Positions 1 through 11,622 are shown, numbered from the stretch's first letter. The stretch: DNA of 31,011 nucleotides from UBA7374 sp965660635 (GCA_965660635.1 CBFIAS010000023.1:1-31011); one strand, 5' to 3'. The notes: generated by a model not told the origin, from the letters alone. Translations and numbers: made by a program.

Positions 1-614
1 TCCTCCGAAAGGATGGCGTTGTCGGTTAAGATGAGGACTGAGCCGGAGATCCCGGATTTTTTGAAGTGGGCTTCGGCCAGTTGTATGGCTCCGGCCAGGT
101 CGTCACCTTCGACGGGCATGATGCCAGGATCGATGCTGGCGGCCATGGTCTGGAGGAGGCGGTTGTCCCTGGTCAGGGGGAGCACGAGGTGGGCGCTGCC
201 GCTGTAGGCGATGAGGCCGGTGGCTGCGGCCGCACGCTCCTTCAGGAGTTCAGCAATTTTGATCCGAGCGCGTTCGATTCGCGTGGGGGGCAGGTCGCGG
301 GCGAGCAGGGTGGGGCTGGCCCGCAGGAGGATGAAGAGGCCGGCTTGTTCGTCGGCAAAAGGGGCGGGTGCCTCGCGCCAGCTCGGGCCGGCGAGGGCGA
401 GGATGGCGAGGATCCAGGAGAGGCCGAGGGCATGGACGGGGCGGAAGCGCCGTTTGCCTTGTTTGCGGATGAGGAGATGCTGGAGGAGATGGGGCTCGAC
501 CAGTTGTGCGAGTTTGCCGGGGCCGGTTGAGCGCTGCCAAGCGAGGAACCAGACTGCGGCGGCGGGGAGGAAGGCGAGGAGCCAGAGGGGGCGGAGGAAA
601 AGGAAATCAGCCAT
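1..614 (-). CDS. BatB-like VWA membrane protein with degenerate MIDAS (C-terminus outside window)
   Basis: About 204 residues are visible; the C-terminus lies beyond base 1. The protein opens with a hydrophobic segment (residues 5-26) and has a second around 62-77, then a von Willebrand factor A domain from about residue 92. The start 'MADFLFLRPLWLL' and the 'TRIERARIKI' segment after the MIDAS position are typical of the VWA-TPR protein that ends MoxR/DUF58/DUF4381/VWA clusters, so a TPR tail outside the window is expected (inference). The canonical metal-site motif DxSxS reads R98-A-S100-P-T102, so the first metal-binding aspartate is replaced by arginine; a Thr-Asp near residue 197 is kept. 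Metal-dependent ligand binding is therefore doubtful. The ATG overlaps the stop of the upstream VWA gene by 8 bp, which implies translational coupling. Confidence 0.8.
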   Translation of the reverse strand, partial: MADFLFLRPLWLLAFLPAAAVWFLAWQRSTGPGKLAQLVEPHLLQHLLIRKQGKRRFRPVHALGLSWILAILALAGPSWREAPAPFADEQAGLFILLRASPTLLARDLPPTRIERARIKIAELLKERAAAATGLIAYSGSAHLVLPLTRDNRLLQTMAASIDPGIMPVEGDDLAGAIQLAEAHFKKSGISGSVLILTDNAILSE

Positions 615-1590
615 GGCGGGATTCCTTTCGGGCGAGCAGTTGAAGGGATTGCCGGCTGAGGCCAAGGAGGAAGGCGGCGGCCAGCGGCCAGTGGAAGAGT
701 TCGCGGCGGGGGCGGTGGCTTTCCTGCTCGATGTCGCGCGAGCCGATGCGGTCGATCTCGTCGTAGATGGCTTGGAGTGCAGCGCCGTCCTGGGCGTGGA
801 AGTAGCGTCCGCCGGTGGTTTCGGCGACGCTGTGGAGGGCGGCTTCATCGAGCTTGTCTTCGCCGGAGGTGGAGGGATCGCCGACGCCTACGACGTGGAT
901 GGTGAGGCCGTTGTCGCGGGCGATGGCGGCGGCTTCGGCGGGTGGGATCTTGCTGCCGGTGTCGTTGCCGTCGGTCAGGGCGATGAGGACGCGTTGTTCG
1001 ACTTCGCTGCGCTCAAAGAGGTGGATGCCGAGGCCGATGGCGTCGCCAAAGACGGTGCGGGGCCCGGCCATGCGGACGGTGGTCTCCTCCAGAAGGATGC
1101 GGCAGGCGTCGAGATCCTGAGTGAAGGGCACTTGGACGAATGGGGCGCTGCCGAAGACGACGAGGCCGACGCGGTCGCCCTCTCTGCGGGTGAGGAAATC
1201 GTCGAGGACGTGCTTGACGGCGGAGAGGCGGTCGGTGCGGGTGCCGTCGGGGAGGGTGAAGTCTTCGGCTTCCATGGAGCCGGAGAGATCAACCACGAGG
1301 AGCAGGTCGCGGGTGGGAAGAGTGCGTTGGACGGGGGCTTCGAGGAGTTGGGGGCGACAGAGGGCGAGGATGACGAGGGCGTAGAGGAGGCAGTGGAAGG
1401 CGAGGGGCAGGGGCCGTCCGGGGAGGGCCGGCCGGATGGAGCCGGGTGCGTTGTTGACCAGGCGGGCGACCCGCTGGTACCAGGGTGCCCAGAGGGCGGG
1501 ACGCGGCTCCTCGTGTTTGGGGAGGAGCCGGTAGGCGAGGAGCGGGAGGGCGAGGAGTGGAAGGAGCCAGGGCTGCGCGAGGAGGATCAT
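607..1590 (-). CDS. BatA-like VWA domain membrane protein
   Basis: 327 aa. Two N-terminal hydrophobic segments (about 3-22 and 62-79) are followed by a VWA domain from about residue 95, with an intact MIDAS: D101-L-S103-G-S105 and T206-D207-G. A C-terminal hydrophobic stretch (about 297-315) should anchor it in the inner membrane with the VWA domain exposed. Proteins of this family sit beside MoxR ATPases and are thought to help assemble or activate envelope proteins or metal-dependent complexes; the substrate is unknown. Its start overlaps the stop of the DUF4381 gene (ATGA, 1587-1590) and its stop overlaps the next VWA gene by 8 bp, so three proteins are translationally chained. Unlike the downstream VWA protein, its metal site looks functional. 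Confidence 0.88.
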   Translation of the reverse strand: MILLAQPWLLPLLALPLLAYRLLPKHEEPRPALWAPWYQRVARLVNNAPGSIRPALPGRPLPLAFHCLLYALVILALCRPQLLEAPVQRTLPTRDLLLVVDLSGSMEAEDFTLPDGTRTDRLSAVKHVLDDFLTRREGDRVGLVVFGSAPFVQVPFTQDLDACRILLEETTVRMAGPRTVFGDAIGLGIHLFERSEVEQRVLIALTDGNDTGSKIPPAEAAAIARDNGLTIHVVGVGDPSTSGEDKLDEAALHSVAETTGGRYFHAQDGAALQAIYDEIDRIGSRDIEQESHRPRRELFHWPLAAAFLLGLSRQSLQLLARKESRHG

Positions 1591-2024
1591 GGGTTGCCTC
1601 CCTTGTTTTGATGATGGCGAATCCAGCGGGTGGCCTGTTGCCGGAGTGGTTCGGGGATGGCTTGTCCGGTTGCGGTTCCCTGGAGTTCGCTGAGGCGGAC
1701 GCCGGGGCAGGTGGTCTGGAGGAAGTCGTGCCAGTCCGGCCCGTGGAGGGGGGCGACGCGGGCGCGGGGGAAGGCGGCGAGGGCGACGCGTTTGAGGACG
1801 ATTTGGAGATCATCGATGGAACTGGCGTCTTGCAGGAGCTTGAGCCCGGCGCGGCGGTAGGCGTTGCGGTGATATTTCCGGATGCGGTTGCAAGCGAGAG
1901 CGAGAAGGGGCAGGAGGAGGAGGGCGAGGAGACAGGAGAGAGCGGGGGCGGGTGGCCAGATGCCGGGCGGGTCGGGCAGTGCGATGTCGCGGAGGCGGCT
2001 GAGGTTATGGACTTCGGTTTCCAT
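1587..2024 (-). CDS. DUF4381 family small membrane protein
   Basis: 145 aa with one strong transmembrane helix at about residues 28-45, preceded by the sequence 'LRDIALPDPPGIWPPAP', which is characteristic of DUF4381. The cytoplasmic part (about 50-145) is basic and helical. DUF4381 proteins occur almost only between a DUF58 protein and VWA proteins in MoxR clusters; their biochemical role is not known. The stop overlaps the following VWA gene by 4 bp (ATGA), and the upstream DUF58 gene ends only 7 bp away, which fits one transcript. Identification rests on the N-terminal motif, size, topology and gene order. Confidence 0.8.
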   Translation of the reverse strand: METEVHNLSRLRDIALPDPPGIWPPAPALSCLLALLLLPLLALACNRIRKYHRNAYRRAGLKLLQDASSIDDLQIVLKRVALAAFPRARVAPLHGPDWHDFLQTTCPGVRLSELQGTATGQAIPEPLRQQATRWIRHHQNKGGNP

Positions 2025-2031
2025 GCGGAGT

Positions 2032-2997
<966 letters not shown>

Positions 2998-3024
2998 GGC
3001 GATCCGGGTAGAGTTTTCCAGTGG

Positions 3025-4053
3025 CTAGGCGATAGCGACGTTTTGCAGGAGGGAGTCGAGGACTTCATCGGTAGTGACGCCGTCGGCACTGGCTTGGAAG
3101 TTAAGGGCAAGGCGGTGACGCAGGCAGTTGTGGGCGACGGCGCGGATGTCCTCGGCGCTGACTTGATCACGCCCCTGCATCCAGGCGTGGCCGCGGGCAC
3201 ACTTGTCGAGGGCGAGGGTGCCTCTGGGGCTGACGCCGACCTGGATGTACTGCGCGGCTTCTGCGGAGGCCGGACCATGACCGCGGGTGGCGGAAACGAG
3301 ATCGACAATGTAGCGCTCGAGGGCTGGAGCGGTTTCGACCCGGGCGATTTCGCGGCGGGCGGCGAAGATGACGGATTGCGGAACCGGAGCTGGGGGGGCT
3401 GCGGCGGTTTCCGCGGGCTGGGCTTCCTTTTCTCCGCGTACCAGGCGGATGATCTCCAGTTCGGATGCCGGGTCGGGGTGGGAGATGAAGACATGCATGA
3501 GGAAGCGGTCCATCTGCGCCTCGGGAAGCGGGTAGGTGCCCTCCTGCTCGACCGGGTTCTGGGTGGCCATGACCATGAAGAGCCCGGGCAGGCGGTGGGT
3601 CTTCCCGGCCACGGTGATCTGCCGCTCTTCCATGGCTTCGAGCAGGGCGGCCTGGACCTTGGCGGGGGCGCGGTTGATCTCGTCGGCCAGCACGATGTGG
3701 GCGAAGACGGGGCCGGGCTGGAAGACGAATCGCTCGGCGGCTTCCTCGCCGAGATAGGTCTCGGAGCCGGTGATGTCGGAGGGGAGCAGGTCGGGGGTAA
3801 ACTGCACGCGGCTGAAGTCGGCTTCCATGTTCTTGGCGAGGCTCTTGACCGCGCGTGTCTTGGCCAGTCCGGGCAGGCCTTCGACGAGTATGTTGCCGTC
3901 GCAAAGCAGGGTGAGGAGGAGTCGCTCAACCACGGCGGGCTGGCCGATGATGGAGGCTTCCATTCGTTTGCGGAGATCGTGGAGTTGTTCGCGCGGGGTC
4001 ATGTGCTTATGGAGGAGGGTTCGTGCTTGGCGGACTTCTATGGAAGAAAACAT
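3025..4053 (-). CDS. MoxR-family AAA+ ATPase
   Basis: 342 aa, cytoplasmic. Walker A is GLPGLAKT (residues 59-66) and Walker B lies in HIVLADEINRAP (119-130), followed by the MoxR-typical 'ATQNPVEQEGTYPLPEAQMDRF' region with sensor 1 and a C-terminal AAA lid domain. MoxR ATPases act as chaperones that remodel VWA-containing partners; here the partners are presumably the DUF58 and VWA proteins encoded directly downstream. It is the first gene of the cluster and is transcribed away from the arylsulfatase, so 4054-4213 is a divergent promoter region. Between the ATPase core and the lid (about residues 212-225) is an Ala/Pro-rich linker (ETAAAPPAPVPQ), probably a local expansion. The start at 4053 gives the usual family N-terminus. 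Confidence 0.92.
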   Translation of the reverse strand: MFSSIEVRQARTLLHKHMTPREQLHDLRKRMEASIIGQPAVVERLLLTLLCDGNILVEGLPGLAKTRAVKSLAKNMEADFSRVQFTPDLLPSDITGSETYLGEEAAERFVFQPGPVFAHIVLADEINRAPAKVQAALLEAMEERQITVAGKTHRLPGLFMVMATQNPVEQEGTYPLPEAQMDRFLMHVFISHPDPASELEIIRLVRGEKEAQPAETAAAPPAPVPQSVIFAARREIARVETAPALERYIVDLVSATRGHGPASAEAAQYIQVGVSPRGTLALDKCARGHAWMQGRDQVSAEDIRAVAHNCLRHRLALNFQASADGVTTDEVLDSLLQNVAIA

Positions 4054-4088
4054 ATGACCGGGCCGGGTTCATTAGATCAAGTAGAGAA

Positions 4089-4094
4089 ATTATA
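4089..4094 (-). promoter_or_regulatory. Candidate -10 element for the moxR cluster
   Basis: On the minus strand this hexamer is a perfect TATAAT, about 35 bp upstream of the moxR start, in the AT-rich gap between moxR and the sulfatase. No convincing -35 element is found 16-18 bp further upstream, so this is only a candidate. Confidence 0.3.
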
Positions 4095-4150
4095 AATACT
4101 AGAAATATGGATTGACTCGTTTGGTAGCTGACTCGAACCTCTTACCTGCT

Positions 4151-4167
4151 GGGGCATGAATGACCCC
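4151..4167 (+). repeat. REP-like hairpin upstream of the sulfatase
   Basis: GGGGCAT-GA-ATGACCCC forms a 7-bp stem with one bulged base in the putative leader of the sulfatase gene. Its core GGGCATGAATG matches the complement of the hairpin downstream of the same gene (5778-5793), so the pair flanks the gene in opposite orientation. It could be a dispersed REP-type repeat or an mRNA leader structure. Confidence 0.4.
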
Positions 4168-4213
4168 AAATTTAATCAACACACTGCTCAATCGAACACT
4201 ACCAAGGAAATCC

Positions 4214-5764
<1,551 letters not shown>

Positions 5765-5769
5765 CTTTT

Positions 5770-5796
5770 GTGGGAGCCGGGCATTCATGCCCGCAC
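5770..5796 (+). repeat. REP-like palindromic element
   Basis: The sequence opens GTGGGAGC and continues into the palindrome CGGGCAT-TC-ATGCCCG (5778-5793), with an outer GTG/CAC pairing. This resembles the layout of REP sequences recognised by RAYT transposases: a GTGG/GTAG head followed by an imperfect hairpin. It lies between the sulfatase stop and its terminator. Other genomic copies would be needed to confirm it. Confidence 0.45.
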
Positions 5797-5801
5797 AAGT
5801 C

Positions 5802-5831
5802 AACCGCGCCGGATTTCCGGCGCGGTTTTTT
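5802..5831 (+). terminator. Intrinsic terminator of the sulfatase gene
   Basis: A perfect 11-bp stem (AACCGCGCCGG / CCGGCGCGGTT) with loop ATTT runs into a six-T tract. It lies 38 bp after the sulfatase stop. It also shows that carA cannot start at the upstream in-frame ATG at 5787, because that codon would precede the terminator. Confidence 0.9.
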
Positions 5832-5909
5832 CTTTCCTCCGCGTCGGGGCAAGCCGATCGACTCAAAAGCTTGCATGGCGGTGAATTCTCTTTTTGCTCG
5901 TGCCCCAAC

Positions 5910-7073
<1,164 letters not shown>

Positions 7074-7099
7074 GGCTGGTTCAGGATGAGGTTCCTGTT

Positions 7100-7759
7100 T
7101 TACCGCTTGCGGCGGAACAGGGCTACAGCCAGAGCGGCCCCGCCCAGGAGCAAGGCATAGGTGGATGGTTCGGGGACAAACACCCCGCGCGGTGATGTGG
7201 CGTTCCAGTTTCCGTTGCCCAGACGAATGTTCAAGATGCTTGCGTTGTCGGCCTGGGAATTGAAAGTGCCTAAGCCGTTGGTGGAACCGTTGCTGGTACC
7301 AAACCTTGTGGTTGCCTTCAGTGTAATGACGTCTCCGGCTTGGTAGGCAAAGCTGCCGGATGCCACTTGGAGACTGATTGTCCCGTCGCCCGGTGTATAG
7401 TCGCCATTGTTGTTGCCCCAGTTGTCGGTAATCCTGCCGGGATTCAGCGTGCCGCTAGAAAGGCTGCTGCCGCCTCTGGTGATTTCAAAAGGGATGGCAT
7501 TGTTAAGAGTAATACCATGACTATCGGTATTCCCGTCGTATGTCACCCAGTCGTCGAGCATAAGGTAGATCTCGTTGCCACTCGCGCTCGCTTCGGTAGT
7601 GGTGAACTGGAGATCTTTCGTGAGGTCGTAGATGGCGGACCAGGAGGTGCCGGAGAGCACGCCATTGATATTCAAGGATGCGTGGAGCAGGCTGGCTCCA
7701 GGGTACAAAACAGCCGGAATGACTAGCAGTGCCTGCAAGAATCGGTTTGCAGTATTCAT
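7100..7759 (-). CDS. PEP-CTERM sorting-domain surface protein
   Basis: 219 aa. A signal peptide (about 1-27) precedes a mature region of roughly 165 residues that is rich in Ser, Thr, Asn and Gly and looks beta-structured. The protein ends with a PEP-CTERM signal: VPEP at about 195, a hydrophobic helix (YALLLGGAALAVALF) and a basic tail RRKR. Such proteins are exported, processed by an exosortase and displayed on the envelope or in extracellular matrix. The middle part resembles no domain I recognise. The gene stands alone, converging with carA and preceded by an AT-rich 128-bp gap with an inverted repeat. No exosortase is encoded in the window. Confidence 0.9.
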   Translation of the reverse strand: MNTANRFLQALLVIPAVLYPGASLLHASLNINGVLSGTSWSAIYDLTKDLQFTTTEASASGNEIYLMLDDWVTYDGNTDSHGITLNNAIPFEITRGGSSLSSGTLNPGRITDNWGNNNGDYTPGDGTISLQVASGSFAYQAGDVITLKATTRFGTSNGSTNGLGTFNSQADNASILNIRLGNGNWNATSPRGVFVPEPSTYALLLGGAALAVALFRRKR

Positions 7760-7778
7760 AAGTAGAATGGCTGTTTAG

Positions 7779-7810
7779 CTTTTGCATGCTTTTTAGGTCA
7801 CCTGCAAAAG
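7779..7810 (-). promoter_or_regulatory. Inverted repeat upstream of the PEP-CTERM gene
   Basis: CTTTTGCA (7779-7786) and TGCAAAAG (7803-7810) form a perfect 8-bp inverted repeat with a 16-bp spacer, 20-51 bp upstream of the start codon. It may be an operator or a leader hairpin; no matching regulator is known here. Confidence 0.35.
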
Positions 7811-7887
7811 ACTGCTGAATACTACTAGACAAGGTCTCCAAGTAAATATTTAAATCCAATAATTGATGGGTATATTATTCCATGCCC

Positions 7888-9153
7888 TTAAACCTTGTCT
7901 TGCAGGTTTCCTGGTGTGGCGGGATGCACAGCCTGCAGTTGCTGGAGGATTTCTCCGATGAGGTAGATGGATCCGGTGCATACGACGGTATCCCCCGGCT
8001 TGCCGACGGCGCATTCCCCGCCGGGGAAGAGGGTGTCGATTTGTGAAGGGTGGACGGGGCAGCTGAAATCAGGGGGCAGGCAGGCTTGGAGCGATTCACA
8101 GGAGAGGGCGCGTGGCTGTCTGGGCTGGATGAGGTGAAGCTCGCGGGCGAAGGGGGCGATAGCCTGCATGAGGTGCTGGCCGCGTTCTTCACCGAGCGTA
8201 CCGGCCACGAGGATCGGCTTTTCCGGGAGGGAGGCGAGGTTTTCGGTCAGTTGCCTGGCGCCTTCGGGGTTGTGGGTGGCATCGAGGATGAGGGTGCGTC
8301 CGGAAGCCTGCAGGGTCTGCCAGCGGCCGGGCCAGTCGATCTGCCGGAGGGCTTCGCTGGAGTGGATGGGAAAGCGTGCGGAGAGGATTCCGGAGGCCTG
8401 CAGGGCTAGCCCGGCATTGATGCGCTGGAAGGCACCGAAGAGGTTGGTCTCCGGCAAGTCGCTGGTTGAGGGGAAGCGCTGTTCGAGCGTGTACAACGGG
8501 CAGTCGCGTTTGGCGGCGATCCCGCAGACGACTTCCATGGCCTCTTCGGGCAGGGGGCCGATGAGGGCGGGCCTGCCGGGTTTGAGGATGCCAGCCTTTT
8601 CGCGGGCGATATCGGCGAGGGTTTCGCCCAGGAGTTCGGTGTGGTCGAGACTGATGGTGGTGATGATGGAAAGTCCGGGATCGACCACGTTGGTGGCGTC
8701 GAGGCGGCCGCCGAGGCCGGTCTCAATGCAGGCAATGTCCACCCCGGACTCGGCGAAGTGAAGGAAGGCCATGGCGGCCATGAACTCGAAGAAGGTGGGG
8801 TGGCTGCCGGAGGATTCTCTCTCGAGGTCTTCGGCCACAGTTTGCAGGCGGCCGGTGTAGCGCGCGATCCCGTCCATTGAGAGGGGGTGCCGGTCGACTT
8901 GCACGCGCTCGCCCAGATGCACGAGGTGCGGGGAAGTGAAGAGCCCGGTCTTGTATCCGTTTTCCCGGTAGAGGGCCTCAAGCATGGCGCAGACGGAACC
9001 TTTGCCGTTGGTTCCGGCGACATGGACGACGGGAAACTGCTTTTGGGGATGGCCCAGGGCAGCGACAAAGCGCTCCATGCGCTCGATGCCGTATTGCGAG
9101 CCGCGGTTCCTCAGGGAGTAGAGGTAGTCCGTGGTCTCGGAGAAATCAGGCAT
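7888..9153 (-). CDS. folC: Bifunctional folylpolyglutamate / dihydrofolate synthase
   Basis: 421 aa from ATG 9153. The Mur-ligase-like ATP site is HVAGTNGKGSVCAML (about 43-57), followed by 'TSPHLVHLGERVQVD', 'ACIETGLGGRLDATNV', 'TTISLDHTELLGETL' and 'EKAGILKPGRPA', all FolC hallmarks. 'LDATHNPEGA' marks the C-terminal domain. It attaches glutamate to dihydropteroate and/or tetrahydrofolate. The start was set at MPDFSETTDYL because it overlaps the accD stop by 8 bp and because the 20 residues upstream are accD sequence read in another frame. It is likely translated by coupling from accD; the same accD-folC order is common in other bacteria. Confidence 0.94.
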   Translation of the reverse strand: MPDFSETTDYLYSLRNRGSQYGIERMERFVAALGHPQKQFPVVHVAGTNGKGSVCAMLEALYRENGYKTGLFTSPHLVHLGERVQVDRHPLSMDGIARYTGRLQTVAEDLERESSGSHPTFFEFMAAMAFLHFAESGVDIACIETGLGGRLDATNVVDPGLSIITTISLDHTELLGETLADIAREKAGILKPGRPALIGPLPEEAMEVVCGIAAKRDCPLYTLEQRFPSTSDLPETNLFGAFQRINAGLALQASGILSARFPIHSSEALRQIDWPGRWQTLQASGRTLILDATHNPEGARQLTENLASLPEKPILVAGTLGEERGQHLMQAIAPFARELHLIQPRQPRALSCESLQACLPPDFSCPVHPSQIDTLFPGGECAVGKPGDTVVCTGSIYLIGEILQQLQAVHPATPGNLQDKV

Positions 9154-10012
9154 CCTCCCGCGGGGAAGCGGTGTTCTTGCTGAAAGCCTTGAGCAGGACG
9201 GCCAGGCGGTCACGCATTTCCGCGCGGGGGATGATCATGTCGATCAGGCCGCGGTCGAGGAGGAACTCGGAGGTCTGGAATCCGCTGGGCAGATCCTGCT
9301 GGGTGGTCTCCTTGATGACGCGCGGCCCGGCGAAGCCGATGAGGGCTTCGGGTTCGGCGATGATGACGTCCCCGAGGGAGGCGAAGCTGGCCATGACGCC
9401 TGCCATGGTTGGGTTGGTCAGGATGGAGATGAAGGGGAGCCCGGCATCGGAGAGCCGTGCCAGCGCGGCGCTGGTCTTGGCCATCTGCATGAGGCTGAGG
9501 ATGCCTTCCTGCATGCGGGCGCCGCCGGAGGCAGAGACGACGATGACGGGGCACTTCTGCTCGAGTGCGCGCTCGATCGCGCGGGTGATGCGCTCGCCCG
9601 CGGCGGAGCCGAGGGAGGCGGCCATGAAGCGGAAGTCCATGGCGGCGATACTGACGGGCAGGCCCTCGATGGCGCCGGTGCCGGAGACCACGGTATCGGA
9701 CTCCTTGGTCTTGTTCTGGCTGGCTTTGAGTTTTTCGGGGTAGGAGGCTGTGGCGTTAAAGGACAGTGGGTCGAGGGAGCGGAGGCCGGCGTCGGTCTCC
9801 TGGAAGGAGCCGGGGTCAAGGAGGGCGTCAATACGGGAGCGGGCGTCGAGGGGGAAGTGGTAGCCGCTGTTGGGGACGACCATGAGGTTTTCCTTGAGGA
9901 CGCGGTTGTAGATGATCTCCCCGGTCTTCGGGCACTTGGTCCAGAGATCCTTGGGGATGTCCTTCTTTTTTACGGTTACGGTGGAGTACTGCGGTTTTCC
10001 GAAGAGTGCCAT
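9146..10012 (-). CDS. accD: Acetyl-CoA carboxylase carboxyltransferase beta subunit, zinc ribbon lost
   Basis: 288 aa, normal length. The carboxyltransferase core is well conserved: 'PVSIAAMDFRFMAASLGSAAGE', 'VIVVSASGGARMQEGILSLMQMAKT' and 'EPEALIGFAGPRVI'. With AccA it transfers carboxyl from biotin-BCCP to acetyl-CoA to make malonyl-CoA. The N-terminal four-cysteine zinc ribbon of typical AccD is not intact: the positions matching E. coli C27, C30, C46 and C49 are C27, T30, V46 and S49 here, although the surrounding frame (WTKCP..GE.IY...L..NL.V.P..GYHF) is kept. The protein probably folds this region without zinc. It begins after a 32-bp gap following comF in the direction of transcription and overlaps folC by 8 bp. 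Confidence 0.95.
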   Translation of the reverse strand: MALFGKPQYSTVTVKKKDIPKDLWTKCPKTGEIIYNRVLKENLMVVPNSGYHFPLDARSRIDALLDPGSFQETDAGLRSLDPLSFNATASYPEKLKASQNKTKESDTVVSGTGAIEGLPVSIAAMDFRFMAASLGSAAGERITRAIERALEQKCPVIVVSASGGARMQEGILSLMQMAKTSAALARLSDAGLPFISILTNPTMAGVMASFASLGDVIIAEPEALIGFAGPRVIKETTQQDLPSGFQTSEFLLDRGLIDMIIPRAEMRDRLAVLLKAFSKNTASPREDA

Positions 10013-10044
10013 GGTGTTGCTGTTCGTTGGGAAAGTGAGGGCGT

Positions 10045-10779
10045 TTATCCGTGGCCCAGGGTCGCGACCTTCAGGTGCTTTGCGCCTGCCTGCCGGAGCG
10101 CTTGGGCACAGGCGTTGAGGGTCGAACCGGTGGTGAATACATCGTCGATAAGGATAAAAGTATCTTTTGTATTAAGGTGGGTCCGGGGGGCTAAGGCAAA
10201 GGCATTTTTCATGTTTTGAAAGCGCGCGGAGCGGTCGAGCCGGGTCTGTGTGCAGGTAAAGCGGGTGCGGACGAGGCAGTCGAGGAGGCTGGCTCCAGGG
10301 GCGACGGCTGCGAGTATGCGGGCGAGGTGGAGGCTCTGGTTGTAGCTGCGCTCGCGGAGCTTGTCTCGGTGCAAGGGAACGGGCACGAGCCGGGCGCCGG
10401 CGAGGAAGCGCAGGAAATGCGGCTGGCCGAGGGCCATGCGGCGAAGGTCATCGAGCACGTAGAGGCCGTTGCGGTACTTCAATTCGTGGAGGAGCGCGCG
10501 GGCGGGACCCTTGGCGAGGAAAAGGGTCTTGCCCTGTTCGAACACGGGGTCGAGTTCGGTGCAGTGGGGGCACTTGCGTGGTCCGGCGAGGATGCCGAAG
10601 AAGGGGTGCCCGCAGGTGGTGCAGGCGGGCGGGCGGGCGAAGTGGATCTCCGCGGCGCAGTCTTCGCAAAGGAAGCGGTAGGGGCTGTCTTCTCCGGGCT
10701 TGTCCCGGCAGTGCACGCAGGCGCGGGGGAAGGCGAGGTCGGCCAGGGAGTGGAGGAATTGCCGTGCTTTCTGCAACAT
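10045..10779 (-). CDS. comF: ComF-family phosphoribosyltransferase-like protein
   Basis: 244 aa. An N-terminal cysteine-rich zinc-binding region (CVHC, CEDC, CTTC, CPHC within about residues 20-72) is followed by a type I phosphoribosyltransferase fold with the PRPP loop FILIDDVFTTGST near the C-terminus. ComF proteins act in DNA uptake during natural transformation in some bacteria (single-stranded DNA handling with PriA and ComFA); in others the role is unproven. ATG 10779 gives the standard N-terminus with the zinc ribbon; an upstream in-frame extension overlaps truA and has the Ser/Pro composition of a shadow frame. It starts 16 bp after truA, so the two probably share a transcript. Confidence 0.88.
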   Translation of the reverse strand: MLQKARQFLHSLADLAFPRACVHCRDKPGEDSPYRFLCEDCAAEIHFARPPACTTCGHPFFGILAGPRKCPHCTELDPVFEQGKTLFLAKGPARALLHELKYRNGLYVLDDLRRMALGQPHFLRFLAGARLVPVPLHRDKLRERSYNQSLHLARILAAVAPGASLLDCLVRTRFTCTQTRLDRSARFQNMKNAFALAPRTHLNTKDTFILIDDVFTTGSTLNACAQALRQAGAKHLKVATLGHG

Positions 10780-10795
10780 GGGCGATGTCTCCGGC

Positions 10796-11533
10796 TCAGT
10801 AGAAGACCTTTTCCAGGCAGAGGCCGGAGCCGGGGGCGGTGACGATGCGTCGGGTGCGTTTTCTGGAGGCGAGGATTTCGCTGATATCCCCGGCGGTGAG
10901 GCGTCCGCGCCCGACGGAGTAGAGGGCTCCGGCGAAGCTGCGCACCATGCGGTAGAGGAAGCCGGAGCCATCTGCGGTCATGGTGATGTGCTTGCCGTGC
11001 CTGTTCAGGACGAGTCGGTGGACGGTCTTGACCGGGTTGGGGTCGCTGTCTTTGCCGTGGGTGGCGCCATAGGCGGAGTAGTCGTGCCTGCCGGTGAGAC
11101 GCGCGGCGGCGTCGCACATGGCCTCGAAGTCGATGGGGGTGTCGCGGCAGGCCCAGACGTAGCGTTGTTTCATGGGATTGGCCCGCCCGAGGTAGTAGCG
11201 GTAGGTGTAGCGCTTGCCTATGGCGGAATGCCGGGCGTGGAAGGAGTCGGGCACTTGGCGGGCGGAGAGGATCCTGATGGAGACGGGGAGCTTGGAGTGG
11301 AGCGCGCGGAGGAGTTTTCCGGAGTCGTGGGGCCATTCGGCGTCGAAGTGGAAGCACTGGCCGCGGGCATGGACACCGGCATCGGTGCGCCCGCTGCCGT
11401 GGGTCTTGAGGGGGGTGTCGAGTATGCCGGAGAGGGCGTCTTCGAGGACGTTTTGAATGGCGTCTCCGGAGTTCTGGCGTTGCCAGCCGGCGAAGTCGGT
11501 CCCGTCGTAGGCGCAGATGCATTTCCATCGCAT
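10796..11533 (-). CDS. truA: tRNA pseudouridine(38-40) synthase
   Basis: 245 aa. The catalytic aspartate is D51 in the TruA motif GSGRTDAGVHA (46-56); 'FHARHSAIGKRYTYRYYLG' and 'GSGFLYRMVRSFAGALYSVGRG' are also typical. The enzyme isomerises uridines 38-40 in tRNA anticodon stems. ATG 11533 (MRWKCICAYDGTDFAGWQRQ) was preferred over an upstream start because homologues begin here. It is divergent from ruvC, so 11534-11622 must hold the promoters of both. Confidence 0.95.
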   Translation of the reverse strand: MRWKCICAYDGTDFAGWQRQNSGDAIQNVLEDALSGILDTPLKTHGSGRTDAGVHARGQCFHFDAEWPHDSGKLLRALHSKLPVSIRILSARQVPDSFHARHSAIGKRYTYRYYLGRANPMKQRYVWACRDTPIDFEAMCDAAARLTGRHDYSAYGATHGKDSDPNPVKTVHRLVLNRHGKHITMTADGSGFLYRMVRSFAGALYSVGRGRLTAGDISEILASRKRTRRIVTAPGSGLCLEKVFY

Positions 11534-11622
11534 GGGATGATTCTTGCCATGGTGGAATCGCTGGCAAGGCTGGGATGTGGCTGGCCGGGGCAAGTTTTCC
11601 CCGCTGGATCCGGTTTATTCTT

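Noticed and set aside
211..1611. Long plus-strand open frame opposite the VWA and DUF4381 genes
   Set aside because: Acidic Gly/Glu-rich shadow of the GC-rich minus-strand genes; no domain, and the minus frames carry clear VWA motifs.
4112..4117. TTGACT as a -35 element for the sulfatase
   Set aside because: No acceptable -10 hexamer lies 16-19 bp downstream.
7689..10300. 15-mer AGGCTGGCTCCAGGG shared at 7689 and 10286, with 13 bases of it again at 12200
   Set aside because: All copies fall inside unrelated coding sequences with GC-rich codon use; no hairpin or spacing pattern, so probably chance.
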